The notes beneath the pieces were generated by a model. The model saw nothing but the letters and a program-made list of their open reading frames with translations. It did not search any database and was not told where the DNA came from. The position numbers and the translations under genes are program-made. From Stutzerimonas stutzeri (GTDB lineage Bacteria; Pseudomonadota; Gammaproteobacteria; Pseudomonadales; Pseudomonadaceae), in assembly GCF_024448695.1 (NCBI RefSeq), contig NZ_JAMOHY010000007.1:1-64000 (forward strand): a DNA stretch of 64,000 bases, read 5' to 3'. Position 1 is the first letter of the stretch. The number at the start of each line of letters is the position of its first letter. Positions 18,096-32,135 of this stretch are shown piece by piece.

Positions 18096-18408
18096 GGCCG
18101 TGATTGCGATTGAAGTCGTCTACGCGCTAGCTGACAAGCAGAAGCTGTTGAGTCTGACCGTGCCTGCCGGAACGAGTGTGCGTCAGGCAGCGTTGCTGTC
18201 TGGAATGGACGGCTTCTTTCCAGGGCTGGACCTGACCACTGCCCCGCTGGGAATTTTCGGCAGGGCAGTGCCCAAGCCGGACGAGCGCATATTGGAAGAG
18301 GGCGAGCGGGTCGAGATCTATCGCCCGTTGATTGCCGACCCCAAGGAAGTGCGCAAGCAGCGTGCCGCCAAGGCTGCGAAGATCAAGGCCGAAGCGGGAG
18401 AGAGCTGA
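18088..18408 (+). CDS. rnfH: RnfH-family protein (RatB-like)
   Basis: A 106-residue beta-grasp (ubiquitin-like) protein of the RnfH family: VAIEVVYALADKQKLLSLTVPAGTSVRQA and GIFGRAVPKPDERILEEGERVEIYRPLIADPKEVR are diagnostic. The function is not known; it is nearly always downstream of ratA. The ATG at 18088 lies within the last codons of ratA. The C terminus is basic. Confidence 0.9.
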   Translation: MDKAVIAIEVVYALADKQKLLSLTVPAGTSVRQAALLSGMDGFFPGLDLTTAPLGIFGRAVPKPDERILEEGERVEIYRPLIADPKEVRKQRAAKAAKIKAEAGES

Positions 18409-18437
18409 GGGGCTGGCACCAGCAAGCAGGCCCGTAG

Positions 18438-18457
18438 GGCCGAACGTGTTCGGCCTT
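18438..18457. terminator. Hairpin between convergent rnfH and bamE
   Basis: GGCCGAAC-GT-GTTCGGCC followed by TTT is an 8-base perfect stem. A second short palindrome, GCCGAAT-GA-ATTCGGC, follows at 18470-18485. Both sit between convergent stops and may end transcription in both directions, although T runs are short. Confidence 0.5.
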
Positions 18458-18494
18458 TGGCAAATCGCGGCCGAATGAATTCGGCGCTGCGCGA

Positions 18495-19004
18495 TTAGTT
18501 TGTTTCGATAGGTGTTGGTGTCGGTACCGGTACCGGTTCGGCGGCGTCGACCTCGCGCTGGATCTGTTCGAGCAGGGAGCCGGGCTCGATGGCATCGTCT
18601 TGCGCTTCGGTGCGATGCGGGATCTGACCCGCAGGCTGGCCTGTGCCAAGGATGGCTTCGTCGCGGCTGACGCCGGGCTTGAAGTCGCCGGCAAGGCCTG
18701 CCAGTTGGTCATTTGCGTTGAAGACCAGGCTGACGCGCTCCTGCTGGCGCTGGCTGCCGCCCGGCTGGATGCTGTACAGGTAATCCCAGCGGCTGGCATG
18801 GAAAGTGTCGGTGATCAGGGGGTTGCCCATGATAAACCGCACTTGAGACCGGGTCATTCCGGGGCGCAACTGGTCTATCATGTCCTGTGTAACGACATTG
18901 CCCTGTTGAATGTCCACCTTGTAAACCCCGGGGAATGAACAACCGGCGAGTGCGAACAGGCCCACGAGCGTGAGGCTGGACAGCATGAGCTTGGTGTTTT
19001 GCAT
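18495..19004 (-). CDS. bamE: Outer membrane assembly lipoprotein BamE (OmlA)
   Basis: BamE is a lipoprotein of the BAM complex that inserts beta-barrel proteins into the outer membrane. The 169-residue precursor has a lipobox LAGC (Cys at about residue 22) and the SmpA/OmlA core [36 protein letters not shown]. The start is the ATG at 19004. The C-terminal third is a proline- and glutamate-rich tail beyond the folded domain. It is divergent from fur, as in other pseudomonads. Confidence 0.95.
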   Translation of the reverse strand: MQNTKLMLSSLTLVGLFALAGCSFPGVYKVDIQQGNVVTQDMIDQLRPGMTRSQVRFIMGNPLITDTFHASRWDYLYSIQPGGSQRQQERVSLVFNANDQLAGLAGDFKPGVSRDEAILGTGQPAGQIPHRTEAQDDAIEPGSLLEQIQREVDAAEPVPVPTPTPIETN

Positions 19005-19097
19005 CGGTAGATGACTTCCACTATCTTGGCTGGGCAAAGCCCGGATCATACCCGTATTGAAGGAGGCTGCGAAACAGCAGCAGCGAGAAAGCCACCC

Positions 19098-19505
19098 ATG
19101 GTTGAAAATAGCGAACTACGCAAAGCTGGCCTCAAAGTGACCCTGCCACGGGTCAAGATCCTGCAGATGCTGGATACCGCCGATCAGCGCCATATGAGTG
19201 CCGAAGATGTCTACAAGGCGCTGATGGAGGCAGGCGAAGATGTCGGCCTGGCCACTGTCTATCGTGTGCTCACGCAATTCGAGGCGGCGGGACTGGTTGT
19301 CCGTCATAACTTCGACGGCGGCCATGCGGTATTCGAATTGGCTGATGGCGGTCATCACGATCACATGGTCTGCGTCGACAGTGGCGAGGTCATAGAATTC
19401 TTCGACCATGAAATCGAGACGTTGCAGAAAGAGATCGTGACGCGCCACGGTTACGAGCTGGTGGACCACAATCTGGTGCTCTACGTACGCAAGAAGCCCG
19501 AGTAA
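19098..19505 (+). CDS. fur: Ferric uptake regulator Fur
   Basis: Fur is the iron-responsive master repressor. The 135-residue protein is close to the known Pseudomonas Fur: [22 protein letters not shown] at the N terminus, the recognition helix in [20 protein letters not shown], and the metal site [18 protein letters not shown]. As in Pseudomonas Fur, there is a single cysteine rather than two CXXC pairs. The start chosen is the ATG at 19098; an upstream in-frame ATG at 19011 would enter the bamE control region. Confidence 0.97.
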   Translation: MVENSELRKAGLKVTLPRVKILQMLDTADQRHMSAEDVYKALMEAGEDVGLATVYRVLTQFEAAGLVVRHNFDGGHAVFELADGGHHDHMVCVDSGEVIEFFDHEIETLQKEIVTRHGYELVDHNLVLYVRKKPE

Positions 19506-19517
19506 TTACGGGAACAC

Positions 19518-19546
19518 AAAAAGGCGACCTGCAGGGTCGCCTTTTT
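19518..19546. terminator. Bidirectional terminator between fur and recN
   Basis: AAAAAGGCGACC-TGCA-GGTCGCCTTTTT is a perfect symmetric stem with A and T runs on both sides, placed between the convergent stops of fur and recN. Confidence 0.93.
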
Positions 19547-19559
19547 GATGCGCGCTCGG

Positions 19560-21233
19560 TCATGCCTGGGCTGAATCGATCATCTGGCGCGCATGCGCCA
19601 GGGCCTGCTCGGTCAGGTCGACACCGCCGAGCATTCGCGCAATCTCCTCGATGCGCTCGTTTTCTTCCAGTGTTGCAACCGCGGTATGGGTTTCATCCTG
19701 TCCGCGCGCCTTGTGCACGAACAGGTGGTTATGGCCCTGCGCGGCCACCTGAGGTAAGTGAGTAACCGTCAGCACCTGACCTTGTTCGCCAATCCGCCGC
19801 AGCAGCTGCCCCACCACTTCGGCAGTCGGGCCGCCGATGCCGACATCAACTTCGTCGAATACCAGAGTTGGTACGCGCGAAGTCTGCGCGGTGATTACCT
19901 GGATTGCGAGGCTGATGCGTGAGAGTTCGCCCCCGGAAGCCACTTTCCCCAAGGGGCGCAACGGCTGGCCGGGGTTGGCACTGACCAGAAACTCCACCTG
20001 CTCCAGGCCGAAAGGCATGTAATCGCCCTCGGCTGCGGGTTTGAGCTGTACGCTGAATCGACCGCCCGGCATGCCCAGACGCTGAATTTCGCTTTCAACC
20101 GAGGCCGCGAGGGTTTCGGCTGCACTTTGACGAATCCGGCTCAGCTCGGACGCCTTTTCCTCATAGTGACGGCCGTAGGCGGCCAGCTCTTCACCCAGGC
20201 GCTCCAGGGCTTCGTCATCGGCGTTGAGGCTTTCGAGTTCTGTCAGCAGGCGCTGCTGCAGTGATGGCAGTTCTGCTGGCTGCACGCGATGCTTGCGGGC
20301 CAGGGTATAGATGGCGTCCAGGCGCTCTTCCAGTGTCTGTTGGCGCGCGGGGTCGGCGTCGAAGTGATCGACGAATCGATTCAGCTCGCCCATGGCTTCT
20401 TCCACCTGAATCTGTGCGCTGGACAGCAGGTTCACCGCTTCGGACAGTGCGCTGGGCTGGTTCTGGAAGGCGGAGAGACGTTGCAGGCTGCCGGTCAGCG
20501 CCGACAAAACATTACCGGCATCGCTCTCGCTGCACATGTCGATGACCTGACGGCAGGCGCCGAGCAGCTGTTCGGCGTTGGCCAGGTTTCTATGCTCGTG
20601 CTCCAGCTGTTCCTGTTCATGCTCGCCGAGGGCGAGATTTTCCAGTTCTTCCAGCTGGTAGCTGAGCAGTTGGTGGCGCGCCCGCTGTTCGTCGCTGCTG
20701 TTGCTCAGTCGCTCCAGTGTCTGTCGGGTCTGGCGCCAGCGTTGCGCAGCCAGCTGTACCTGGCGGGCGAGTTCCTGGCTGCCGCTGTACTCGTCGAGCA
20801 GTCGTCGATGGGTATCGGTCTTGAGCAGGGACTGGTGCTCGTGCTGGTTGTGAATATCAATCAGCAACTCACCCAGCGCCTTGAGGTCGCCCTGCGGGCA
20901 GGGGGTACCGTTGATGTAACCGCGTGAACGCCCCTCGGCGGTGATGACCCGGCGCAGAATGCAGGGGCCGTCGTTATCCAGGTCCCGCTCGGCAAGCCAG
21001 GCACGGGCATCGGGAATGTCGTCCAGATCGAAGCTGGCGAGAATATCGGCCTTGTCCGCACCGATGCGTACCGCGCTGCTGTCGGCGCGATCTCCCAGGG
21101 CGAGCCCGAGCGCGTCGAGCATGATTGATTTGCCTGCTCCGGTTTCACCGCTGATCACGCTCATGCCGCGCTGCAGTTCGAGATCGAGGTGTTCGACGAT
21201 GGCAAAGTTGTGAACGGACAGATGAACCAGCAT
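19560..21233 (-). CDS. recN: DNA repair ATPase RecN
   Basis: RecN is an SMC-like protein that helps repair double-strand breaks. The 557-residue protein has Walker A GETGAGKS at residues 29-36, a long coiled-coil middle rich in Q, E and L, and the C-terminal ABC signature VASGGELSRISLAIQV followed by the Walker B region TLVFDEVDVGIGGPTAEVVG. It is preceded by a LexA box, so SOS control is expected. Confidence 0.97.
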   Translation of the reverse strand: MLVHLSVHNFAIVEHLDLELQRGMSVISGETGAGKSIMLDALGLALGDRADSSAVRIGADKADILASFDLDDIPDARAWLAERDLDNDGPCILRRVITAEGRSRGYINGTPCPQGDLKALGELLIDIHNQHEHQSLLKTDTHRRLLDEYSGSQELARQVQLAAQRWRQTRQTLERLSNSSDEQRARHQLLSYQLEELENLALGEHEQEQLEHEHRNLANAEQLLGACRQVIDMCSESDAGNVLSALTGSLQRLSAFQNQPSALSEAVNLLSSAQIQVEEAMGELNRFVDHFDADPARQQTLEERLDAIYTLARKHRVQPAELPSLQQRLLTELESLNADDEALERLGEELAAYGRHYEEKASELSRIRQSAAETLAASVESEIQRLGMPGGRFSVQLKPAAEGDYMPFGLEQVEFLVSANPGQPLRPLGKVASGGELSRISLAIQVITAQTSRVPTLVFDEVDVGIGGPTAEVVGQLLRRIGEQGQVLTVTHLPQVAAQGHNHLFVHKARGQDETHTAVATLEENERIEEIARMLGGVDLTEQALAHARQMIDSAQA

Positions 21234-21255
21234 GGCGGGACTCCGAAGGCTTTGG

Positions 21256-21271
21256 CTGGCTATTTATACAG
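21256..21271 (-). promoter_or_regulatory. LexA (SOS) box upstream of recN
   Basis: CTGGCTATTTATACAG has the invariant CTG-N10-CAG of gammaproteobacterial LexA sites with an AT-rich centre. It lies 23-38 bases upstream of the recN start codon, the expected place for SOS repression. Confidence 0.85.
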
Positions 21272-21296
21272 TGGTTTTCGGGTTGGCTACAAGCGG

Positions 21297-21393
21297 CAAG
21301 CTGCACGTCAGGTCGAGTCACTTCTTATTGGCCCGATGAATGGCTTTTCCCGCGGATTGCGCCTTGGCTGTCGCGACCTGCAAGTTGCAGCTG
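21297..21393. repeat. Imperfect inverted GCTTGCAGC-type repeat between recN and grpE
   Basis: Arms CAAGCTGCACGTCAGGTCG (21297-21315) and CGACCTGCAAGTTGCAGCTG (21374-21393) are inverted imperfect copies. They belong to the same sequence family as the elements after dnaJ, infB and rpsO in this window. Confidence 0.55.
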
Positions 21394-21402
21394 ATGCTGG
21401 CC

Positions 21403-21430
21403 CTTGAACCACAATTTCGCGCCCCCATAT
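21403..21430 (+). promoter_or_regulatory. Heat-shock (sigma-32) promoter of grpE-dnaK-dnaJ
   Basis: CTTGAAC, 13 bases, then CCCCATAT closely matches the sigma-32 consensus CTTGAAA-N13-CCCCATNT. It lies 55-80 bases upstream of the grpE start, as expected for heat-shock induction. Confidence 0.85.
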
Positions 21431-21484
21431 AGCCGCACAAGCGCGGGCCCGACAGTCCGCTGAAGTCTTGATGAGGAGGATTGC

Positions 21485-22054
21485 ATGGCCGACGAGCAGA
21501 ACCTGGACAACCAGACCCCTGAAGAGAATGAAAACGTACACGCCGAGGCGCCAGAGGATCTGGCGGCGCGCGTGGCGACTCTGGAAGAGCAGCTGGCAGC
21601 TGCGCAGGATCAGTCCTTGCGGGTTGCAGCGGAGTTGCAGAATATCCGTCGCCGCGCCGAGCAGGATGTCGAAAAGGCGCATAAGTTCGCCCTGGAAAAA
21701 TTTGCCGGTGACCTGTTGGCGGTGGCCGATAGCCTGGAGCGAGGCCTTGAACTGTCGAATCCGGACGATAGCGCCGTGAAAGCGGTCCGTGAAGGTCTGG
21801 AGCTGACGCTCAAACTGCTGCTCGATACCCTGGCGCGCCATCAGTTGCTGCAGCTCGATCCGCAGGGTGAGCCCTTCAATCCCGAGCATCATCAGGCCAT
21901 GGCGATGGAAGAAAGCACCCATGCCGAGCCGGGCAGCGTGCTCAAGGTGTTCCAGAAGGGTTATCTGCTCAATGGCCGTCTGCTGCGTCCGGCGATGGTG
22001 GTGGTCAGCAAGGCGCCTGCGCAAACGCCGCCTTCGATCGATGAGAAGGCTTGA
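21485..22054 (+). CDS. grpE: Nucleotide exchange factor GrpE
   Basis: GrpE releases ADP from DnaK. The 189-residue protein has an acidic start, a long coiled-coil helix ([32 protein letters not shown] spread over about residues 24-56) and the C-terminal beta domain with FNPEHHQAM and [25 protein letters not shown]. The start at 21485 has GAGGA in the preceding bases. It is first in the chaperone operon. Confidence 0.97.
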   Translation: MADEQNLDNQTPEENENVHAEAPEDLAARVATLEEQLAAAQDQSLRVAAELQNIRRRAEQDVEKAHKFALEKFAGDLLAVADSLERGLELSNPDDSAVKAVREGLELTLKLLLDTLARHQLLQLDPQGEPFNPEHHQAMAMEESTHAEPGSVLKVFQKGYLLNGRLLRPAMVVVSKAPAQTPPSIDEKA

Positions 22055-22154
22055 ATTCTCACGGCTGACCCCCATCTGGTAGTCAAGCGTTTTTGTGTTA
22101 CCCGCAGCCGGTAAACAGGCGCGGATTTCATCCAAGATTTTCGGAGATAGATAA

Positions 22155-24068
22155 ATGGGCAAAATTATCGGTATCGACCTGGGGACCACCAACTCCTGCG
22201 TCTCCATTCTGGAAAATGGCAAGGCCAAGGTCATCGAGAACGCCGAAGGCGGTCGCACCACCCCGTCGATCATTGCGTATGCCAATGATGGCGAGATTCT
22301 GGTAGGTCAGTCGGCCAAGCGTCAGGCAGTAACCAATCCGCACAACACCCTGTACGCGGTGAAGCGCCTGATCGGCCGTCGGTTCGACGAAGATGTCGTG
22401 CAGAAAGACATCCAGATGGTGCCGTACAAGATATCCAAGGCCGACAACGGCGATGCTTGGGTGGAAGTGAATGGCCAGAAGATGGCACCACCGCAGATTT
22501 CCGCGGAAATCCTGAAGAAGATGAAGAAGACCGCCGAAGACTACCTCGGCGAGCCGGTTACCGAAGCGGTCATCACCGTGCCGGCCTACTTCAATGACAG
22601 CCAGCGCCAAGCCACCAAGGACGCCGGTCGCATCGCCGGTCTGGACGTCAAGCGCATCATCAATGAGCCGACTGCGGCTGCGCTGGCCTATGGCATGGAC
22701 AAAGCCAAGGGCGACCACACCGTTATCGTCTATGACTTGGGCGGCGGTACCTTCGACGTGTCGGTGATCGAAATCGCCGAAGTCGACGGCGAGCATCAGT
22801 TCGAAGTGCTGGCCACCAATGGTGACACCTTCCTCGGTGGTGAAGACTTCGATATCCGCCTGATCGACTACCTCGTCGACGAGTTCAAGAAAGAAAGCGG
22901 CATGAACCTCAAGGGCGACCCGCTGGCCATGCAGCGCCTGAAGGAAGCCGCCGAGAAAGCCAAGATTGAGCTGTCCTCCAGCCAGCAGACCGACGTCAAC
23001 CTGCCGTATATCACTGCAGATGCGACCGGTCCGAAGCACCTCAATGTGAAGATTTCCCGCGCCAAGCTCGAAGCCCTGGTCGAAGACTTGGTACAGCGCA
23101 CCATTGAGCCGTGCCGCATCGCCCTGAAGGACGCCGGTATTGATGTCGGCAAGATCGACGACGTGATTCTGGTCGGTGGCCAGACCCGCATGCCACTGGT
23201 GCAGCAGAAGGTTGCCGAGTTCTTCGGCAAGGAAGCGCGCAAGGACGTGAACCCGGATGAAGCGGTTGCCATGGGGGCAGCCATTCAGGGAGCGGTACTG
23301 GCCGGTGACGTCAAGGACGTGCTGCTGCTGGACGTTTCTCCGCTAACCCTGGGTATCGAAACCATGGGCGGCGTGATGACCGCGCTGATCGAGAAGAACA
23401 CCACCATCCCGACCAAAAAGTCCCAGGTGTTCTCCACCGCCGACGATAACCAGAGCGCCGTGACCATTCACGTGCTGCAGGGTGAGCGCAAGCAGGCCAG
23501 CGGCAACAAGTCGCTGGGGCGTTTCGATCTGGCCGAGATTCCGCCGGCGCCGCGTGGCATGCCGCAGATCGAAGTCACTTTCGACATCGACGCCAACGGC
23601 ATTCTGCATGTGTCCGCCAAGGACAAGGCCACCGGTAAGCATCAGTCCATCGTGATCAAGGCCAACTCCGGTCTGTCTGAGGAGGAGATCGAGCAGATGG
23701 TGCGTGACGCCGAGGCCAATGCCGAGGAAGACCGCAAGTTCGAAGAGCTGGCCGGCGCCCGTAACCAGGGCGACCAGCTGGTCCATGCGACACGCAAGAT
23801 GCTGGTCGAGGCGGGCGACAAGGCCACCGAAGAAGACAAGACCACTATCGAGAAGGCCATCGGCGAGCTGGAAGTAGCCATCAAGGGCGATGACAAGGCC
23901 GAGATCGAAGCCAAGATCGCGGCGGTGTCCCAGGCTTCCACTCCGCTGGCGCAGAAGATGTACGCCGAACAGCCTCAGGGTGGCGAAGGCCAGCCGGCTG
24001 ATAACGGTGCGCAGCCGGGCGACGACGTGGTCGATGCGGAGTTTGAAGAGGTCAAGGACAACAAGTAA
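22155..24068 (+). CDS. dnaK: Chaperone DnaK (Hsp70)
   Basis: DnaK binds exposed hydrophobic peptide segments under ATP control. The 637-residue protein has the N-terminal phosphate loop [11 protein letters not shown] (residues 5-15), the actin-like motifs [15 protein letters not shown] and [10 protein letters not shown], the interdomain linker [15 protein letters not shown], and the acidic end [11 protein letters not shown]. About 100 bases separate it from grpE. Confidence 0.98.
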   Translation: MGKIIGIDLGTTNSCVSILENGKAKVIENAEGGRTTPSIIAYANDGEILVGQSAKRQAVTNPHNTLYAVKRLIGRRFDEDVVQKDIQMVPYKISKADNGDAWVEVNGQKMAPPQISAEILKKMKKTAEDYLGEPVTEAVITVPAYFNDSQRQATKDAGRIAGLDVKRIINEPTAAALAYGMDKAKGDHTVIVYDLGGGTFDVSVIEIAEVDGEHQFEVLATNGDTFLGGEDFDIRLIDYLVDEFKKESGMNLKGDPLAMQRLKEAAEKAKIELSSSQQTDVNLPYITADATGPKHLNVKISRAKLEALVEDLVQRTIEPCRIALKDAGIDVGKIDDVILVGGQTRMPLVQQKVAEFFGKEARKDVNPDEAVAMGAAIQGAVLAGDVKDVLLLDVSPLTLGIETMGGVMTALIEKNTTIPTKKSQVFSTADDNQSAVTIHVLQGERKQASGNKSLGRFDLAEIPPAPRGMPQIEVTFDIDANGILHVSAKDKATGKHQSIVIKANSGLSEEEIEQMVRDAEANAEEDRKFEELAGARNQGDQLVHATRKMLVEAGDKATEEDKTTIEKAIGELEVAIKGDDKAEIEAKIAAVSQASTPLAQKMYAEQPQGGEGQPADNGAQPGDDVVDAEFEEVKDNK

Positions 24069-24174
24069 TCCGCCACTTGTGACCCACATGGAAGGAGTGC
24101 AGCTTGTCGCCTCCGGCGCGGTCTGCCTTTCCTTCCGCCCTGCCGCGACTTGCTCGTGACAGGCGTGACCGCTG

Positions 24175-24194
24175 CGCGGGGGCTTGCTCCCGCG
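24175..24194. repeat. REP-like hairpin between dnaK and dnaJ
   Basis: CGCGGG-GGCTTGCT-CCCGCG is a GC-rich hairpin resembling the core of Pseudomonas REP elements. It sits in the 169-base dnaK-dnaJ spacer and may tune dnaJ expression or message stability. No T run follows, so it is not a typical terminator. Confidence 0.45.
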
Positions 24195-24237
24195 TCGGCG
24201 TGTCTGGAGGGTACGAATTTGAAGGTTCAGGAAATTT

Positions 24238-25365
24238 ATGGCCAAACGTGATTATTACGAAGTGCTGGGCGTCGAGCGTGGCGCCAGCGAAGCGGAGCTG
24301 AAAAAGGCTTATCGCCGCCTCGCCATGAAGCACCACCCCGATCGCAATCCGGATGACAAGGCATCCGAGGAAGCCTTCAAGGAGGCCAACGAGGCTTACG
24401 AAGTGCTTTCCGATGCCAGCAAGCGTCAGGCCTATGATCAATACGGTCACGCGGGTGTTGACCCGCAGATGGGTGCTGGTGCGGGTGCGGCCTATGGTGG
24501 CGCGAACTTCTCCGATATCTTCGGTGACGTATTCAGCGACTTCTTCACCGGCGCGCGCGGCAGCTCACGCGGCGGTGCCCAGCGCGGTAGCGATCTGCGC
24601 TACACGCTGGAGCTGGATCTGGAAGAGGCCGTGCGCGGCACGACCGTGACCATTCGCGTGCCGACGCTCGCTGAGTGCAAGACCTGCGATGGTTCCGGGG
24701 CGAAGAAGGGCACCAGCCCCGTCACTTGCACCACCTGCGGCGGTATCGGTCAGGTGCGCATGCAGCAGGGCTTCTTCTCGGTGCAGCAGACCTGCCCACG
24801 CTGTCATGGCAGCGGCAAGATGATCTCCGATCCTTGTGGCAGCTGCCACGGTCAGGGTCGTGTGGAGGAGCAGAAGACGCTTTCAGTCAAGGTTCCTGCG
24901 GGCGTCGACACCGGGGATCGTATTCGCCTGACCGGCGAGGGCGAGGCCGGGAGTCAGGGCGGTCCGGCGGGTGATCTGTATGTAGTGGTCAACGTGCGTG
25001 AACACGCGATCTTCCAGCGCGATGGCAAGCATCTTTACTGCGAAGTGCCGATCAGCTTTGCTGATGCAGCACTGGGCGGCGAATTGGAAGTGCCGACCCT
25101 GGATGGTCGCGTCAAGCTGAAGATTCCCGAGGGCACCCAGACCGGCAAGCAGTTCCGTCTGCGTGGCAAGGGCGTGGCCCCGGTACGTGGCGGCGCCGCG
25201 GGTGACCTGCTGTGCCGGGTTGCGGTGGAGACGCCGGTCAATCTCAGCAAGCGTCAGCGCGAGATGCTCGAAGAATTTCGCGGCACCCTGCAGGGTGACA
25301 CCTCCCATTCACCCAAGGCCAGCGGCTGGTTCGAGGGTGTGAAGCGCTTTTTTGGTGATGTCTGA
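24238..25365 (+). CDS. dnaJ: Co-chaperone DnaJ
   Basis: DnaJ delivers substrates to DnaK and stimulates its ATPase. The 375-residue protein has the J domain with HPD at residues 33-35, a glycine-rich linker ([10 protein letters not shown]), four zinc-binding CXXCXGXG repeats ([32 protein letters not shown], about residues 143-205) and the C-terminal substrate domain. The start is preceded by AGGAA. Confidence 0.98.
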   Translation: MAKRDYYEVLGVERGASEAELKKAYRRLAMKHHPDRNPDDKASEEAFKEANEAYEVLSDASKRQAYDQYGHAGVDPQMGAGAGAAYGGANFSDIFGDVFSDFFTGARGSSRGGAQRGSDLRYTLELDLEEAVRGTTVTIRVPTLAECKTCDGSGAKKGTSPVTCTTCGGIGQVRMQQGFFSVQQTCPRCHGSGKMISDPCGSCHGQGRVEEQKTLSVKVPAGVDTGDRIRLTGEGEAGSQGGPAGDLYVVVNVREHAIFQRDGKHLYCEVPISFADAALGGELEVPTLDGRVKLKIPEGTQTGKQFRLRGKGVAPVRGGAAGDLLCRVAVETPVNLSKRQREMLEEFRGTLQGDTSHSPKASGWFEGVKRFFGDV

Positions 25366-25367
25366 CA

Positions 25368-26224
<857 letters not shown>

Positions 26225-26237
26225 TTTCACCGCTGTC

Positions 26238-26300
26238 ATGCAATTCGGGTGGATTTCGGCTGGACCGCAAAAGGGGTTTTCTGTAAGCTTCCCGCTTTAG
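26238..26300 (+). promoter_or_regulatory. Possible carA leader peptide and attenuator region
   Basis: A 20-codon open frame starting MQFGWISAGP and ending SVSFPL lies between dapB and carA. Its stop codon overlaps an inverted repeat TTTAGTG-TGTC-CACTAAA (26296-26313), and a strong terminator follows at 26336-26374. A leader frame, an alternative hairpin and then a terminator is the layout of an attenuator. Pseudomonas carAB is known to respond to arginine and pyrimidines. No convincing ribosome site precedes the frame, so the peptide is only a candidate. Confidence 0.4.
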
Positions 26301-26335
26301 TGTGTCCACTAAAAGTTGCGCAGAATGACTCCAAT

Positions 26336-26374
26336 AAAAAGCGGGATGACCTTCACACGTCATCCCGCTTTTTT
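26336..26374 (+). terminator. Strong intrinsic terminator upstream of carA
   Basis: AAAAAGCGGGATGAC, 8 bases, then GTCATCCCGCTTTTTT is a perfect 15-base stem with a T run. It could end dapB transcription, act as the carA attenuator, or both. A TACAAT -10-like box begins in its last T (26374-26379), so a carA promoter inside it is also possible; no good -35 is seen. Confidence 0.88.
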
Positions 26375-26415
26375 ACAATCTGCGCCTGCTTCAGCCTTGA
26401 TCTTTGGGAGGTCTC

Positions 26416-27564
26416 TTGACTAAGCCAGCCCCTACGCCAGCCATTCTGGCCCTTGCCGATGGCAGCATCTTTCGCGGCGAATCCATCGGTGCCGACGGCC
26501 AGACAATCGGCGAGGTGGTGTTCAACACCGCCATGACCGGCTATCAGGAAATTCTTACCGACCCGTCCTATGCCAAGCAAATCGTCACGCTGACCTATCC
26601 GCACATCGGCAATACCGGCACCACGCCGGAAGATGCCGAGTCCCGCCAGGTGTGGGCGGCCGGTCTGGTGATTCGCGACCTGCCGTTACTGGCCAGCAAC
26701 TGGCGCAACAAACAGCCGCTGGATGCCTATCTGAAGGAAAACGGCACCGTCGCCATCGCTGGTATAGACACCCGTCGCCTGACGCGAATCCTCCGCGAAA
26801 AAGGCGCACAGAACGGTTGCATCCTGACCGGCGCAGACGCGACTGAAGAGAAGGCGTTGGAGTTGGCGCGCAGCTTCCCCGGTCTCAAGGGCATGGACCT
26901 GGCCAAGGAGGTCAGCGTCAAAGAGCGCTACGAATGGCGTTCCGGCCTCTGGAGCCTGGAGAGCGACAGCCATCCGGAAATCCCGGCCAGCGAGCTGCCC
27001 TACCATGTGGTTGCCTTCGATTACGGCGTCAAGTGGAACATCCTGCGCATGCTGGTTGCGCGCGGCTGCCGCATCACCGTGCTACCGGCGCAGACGCCGG
27101 CCAGCGAGGCTCTGGCGCTGAATCCGGATGGCATCTTCCTGGCCAATGGCCCGGGCGATCCCGAACCGTGCGATTACGCGATCAAGGCGATTCAGGAAGT
27201 GCTGGAAACCGATGTGCCCGTCTTCGGTATCTGCCTCGGTCATCAGTTGCTGGCGCTGGCTTCCGGTGCGACTACTGTGAAGATGCCCAGCGGCCATCAT
27301 GGTGCCAACCATCCGGTGCAGGATCTGGAAACCGGCGTCGTTATGATCACCAGCCAGAACCACGGTTTCTGCGCCGATGAGACGACCCTGCCGGCCAATC
27401 TGCGCGCCACCCACAAATCGCTGTTCGATGGCACCCTGCAGGGTATCGAACGTACCGACAAGGCGGCCTTTGGTTTTCAGGGACACCCTGAAGCCAGTCC
27501 GGGTCCGTGCGATGTCGCGCCGCTGTTTGATCGCTTTATCTCCGCCATGGCGGCCCGTCGCTGA
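26416..27564 (+). CDS. carA: Carbamoyl-phosphate synthase small subunit CarA
   Basis: CarA hydrolyses glutamine and passes ammonia to CarB for carbamoyl phosphate, used in arginine and pyrimidine synthesis. The 382-residue protein has the class I amidotransferase nucleophile in [11 protein letters not shown] (Cys at about 273) and [13 protein letters not shown] near the end. The start is an unusual TTG at 26416, with GGGAG 4-5 bases upstream, giving [17 protein letters not shown]. An earlier in-frame TTG at 26404 overlaps the ribosome site and is unlikely. Confidence 0.96.
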   Translation: MTKPAPTPAILALADGSIFRGESIGADGQTIGEVVFNTAMTGYQEILTDPSYAKQIVTLTYPHIGNTGTTPEDAESRQVWAAGLVIRDLPLLASNWRNKQPLDAYLKENGTVAIAGIDTRRLTRILREKGAQNGCILTGADATEEKALELARSFPGLKGMDLAKEVSVKERYEWRSGLWSLESDSHPEIPASELPYHVVAFDYGVKWNILRMLVARGCRITVLPAQTPASEALALNPDGIFLANGPGDPEPCDYAIKAIQEVLETDVPVFGICLGHQLLALASGATTVKMPSGHHGANHPVQDLETGVVMITSQNHGFCADETTLPANLRATHKSLFDGTLQGIERTDKAAFGFQGHPEASPGPCDVAPLFDRFISAMAARR

Positions 27565-27595
27565 TCGCTGAGTCCAGGAATTCGAGAGTTACTTC

Positions 27596-30813
<3,218 letters not shown>

Positions 30814-30817
<4 letters not shown>

Positions 30818-31290
30818 CCAAATACCCAATGACTGTCCAAGGCGCGCGCGCCCTGGAAGAAGAGCATCACCACCTGACCAAGGTGCTGCGACCCAAGCTG
30901 AGCCACGATATCGGCGTGGCGCGTGAGCTTGGCGATCTCAAGGAGAACGCCGAATACCATGCGGCTCGGGAACAGCAAGGCATGGTCGAGGCGCGGATTC
31001 GCGATATCGAAGGTCGTCTGCAGAACGCACAGATCATCGATGTCACGGCTATAGCGCACACCGGAAAGGTGATCTTTGGAACCACGGTCGAGATCGCTAA
31101 TGCCGAGACTGACGAGCGGGTGACCTACCAGATCGTTGGCGAGGACGAGGCGGAGATCAAGCTGGGCAAGATTTCAGTGAGCTCGCCCATCGCGCGCGCG
31201 CTGATCGGCAAGATGGAAGGCGATATCGCAGTGGTCAAGACGCCCAGTGGGCTGGTCGAATTCGAGATCGTCGAGGTTCGCCATCTCTGA
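30814..31290 (+). CDS. greA: Transcript cleavage factor GreA
   Basis: GreA stimulates RNA polymerase to cut backtracked transcripts. The 158-residue protein has an N-terminal antiparallel coiled coil whose tip carries the acidic residues ([18 protein letters not shown], about residues 37-54) and the C-terminal FKBP-like domain ([29 protein letters not shown]). The ATG overlaps the carB stop as ATGA, suggesting coupling. Confidence 0.98.
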
Positions 31291-31300
31291 ATCGCAGCCC

Positions 31301-31720
31301 ATGCGCGCAGGCATCATCAGTTGGCAGCTGGCCCAGACCTTCTGGGTCGGCGGCCTCTGGCTGCTGCAGTTCGTGATGTTGCCGGCACTGGACAAGATCG
31401 GCCTGGCACCGTTGCTGGTGGCAGAAATCGCCGGGACCCTGAGACCGTTGCTGGTGGGCTTTGCGGCTTTTTGCGCAGTACTGCAAATCGTTGTACTGAT
31501 ACAGGCGGCAGGTTTTCGCAGTATTTGGCGGGATGTTCGCGGGCAATTGTTGCTGACGGTTTTGCTGCTTGCCGCGAGCTTTTTCGCCGCCGGCGCTCCA
31601 TGGCTCGAATCGGCTCGCTGGATGCTGTTCAGCTATCTGATCATCGGGCTGTGCGGGTTGATGCTCGTATTGCAGGAGCCGCCGCGAGCGGCGGGCTCTG
31701 CTGGGATTCCCGTAGCCTGA
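31301..31720 (+). CDS. Four-helix membrane protein, DUF4149-like
   Basis: A 139-residue hydrophobic protein with about four membrane helices (SWQLAQTFWVGGLWLLQFVMLPAL, LLVGFAAFCAVLQIVVLI, LLLTVLLLAASFFAA, MLFSYLIIGLCGLMLVL). It follows greA closely, as in other pseudomonads. I recall the family as DUF4149-type, but the function is not known. The ATG at 31301 was chosen over an upstream in-frame start inside greA. Confidence 0.75.
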   Translation: MRAGIISWQLAQTFWVGGLWLLQFVMLPALDKIGLAPLLVAEIAGTLRPLLVGFAAFCAVLQIVVLIQAAGFRSIWRDVRGQLLLTVLLLAASFFAAGAPWLESARWMLFSYLIIGLCGLMLVLQEPPRAAGSAGIPVA

Positions 31721-31742
31721 GCCGGATGGCCAGGCTTGCAGG

Positions 31743-32054
31743 TCAAGCCTGGTGGCGATAAACGTTGGACAGTTGCTTGTTGACCTTGGGGTTCTTGCGG
31801 TAGACCAGCGCCATCTTGCCGATTGATTGCACCAGTTCGCAGTGCCCAATCCGACATAGTTCGTCGATCAATGCGCGACGATCATCGCGTTCGGTGATGC
31901 GCAGCTGTACCTTGATCAATTCATGATCGCTCAGTGCGCGCTCCAGTTCGGCCTGCACGCCCTCGGTCAGGCCGTTTTCGGATACGATCAGCACCGGCTT
32001 CAGATGATGGCCGATGGATTTGTAGTGTTTCTTCTGCTCGTTGGTGAGCGGCAT
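31743..32054 (-). CDS. yhbY: Ribosome-associated RNA-binding protein YhbY
   Basis: A 103-residue CRM-domain protein of the YhbY family, which binds pre-50S ribosomal particles. LTNEQKKHYKSIGHHLKPVLIVSENGLTEGV and IGHCELVQSIGKMALVYRKN are diagnostic. It is divergent from the decayed rlmE, its usual neighbour. Confidence 0.95.
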   Translation of the reverse strand: MPLTNEQKKHYKSIGHHLKPVLIVSENGLTEGVQAELERALSDHELIKVQLRITERDDRRALIDELCRIGHCELVQSIGKMALVYRKNPKVNKQLSNVYRHQA

Positions 32055-32135
32055 AATTCGACCCTTGCGTCAAAACCTGAAAAACGTCCGCTAGTGTAAC
32101 CGAGAGGTTCCGGGTCGCACAGGTGAGGTAACAGC

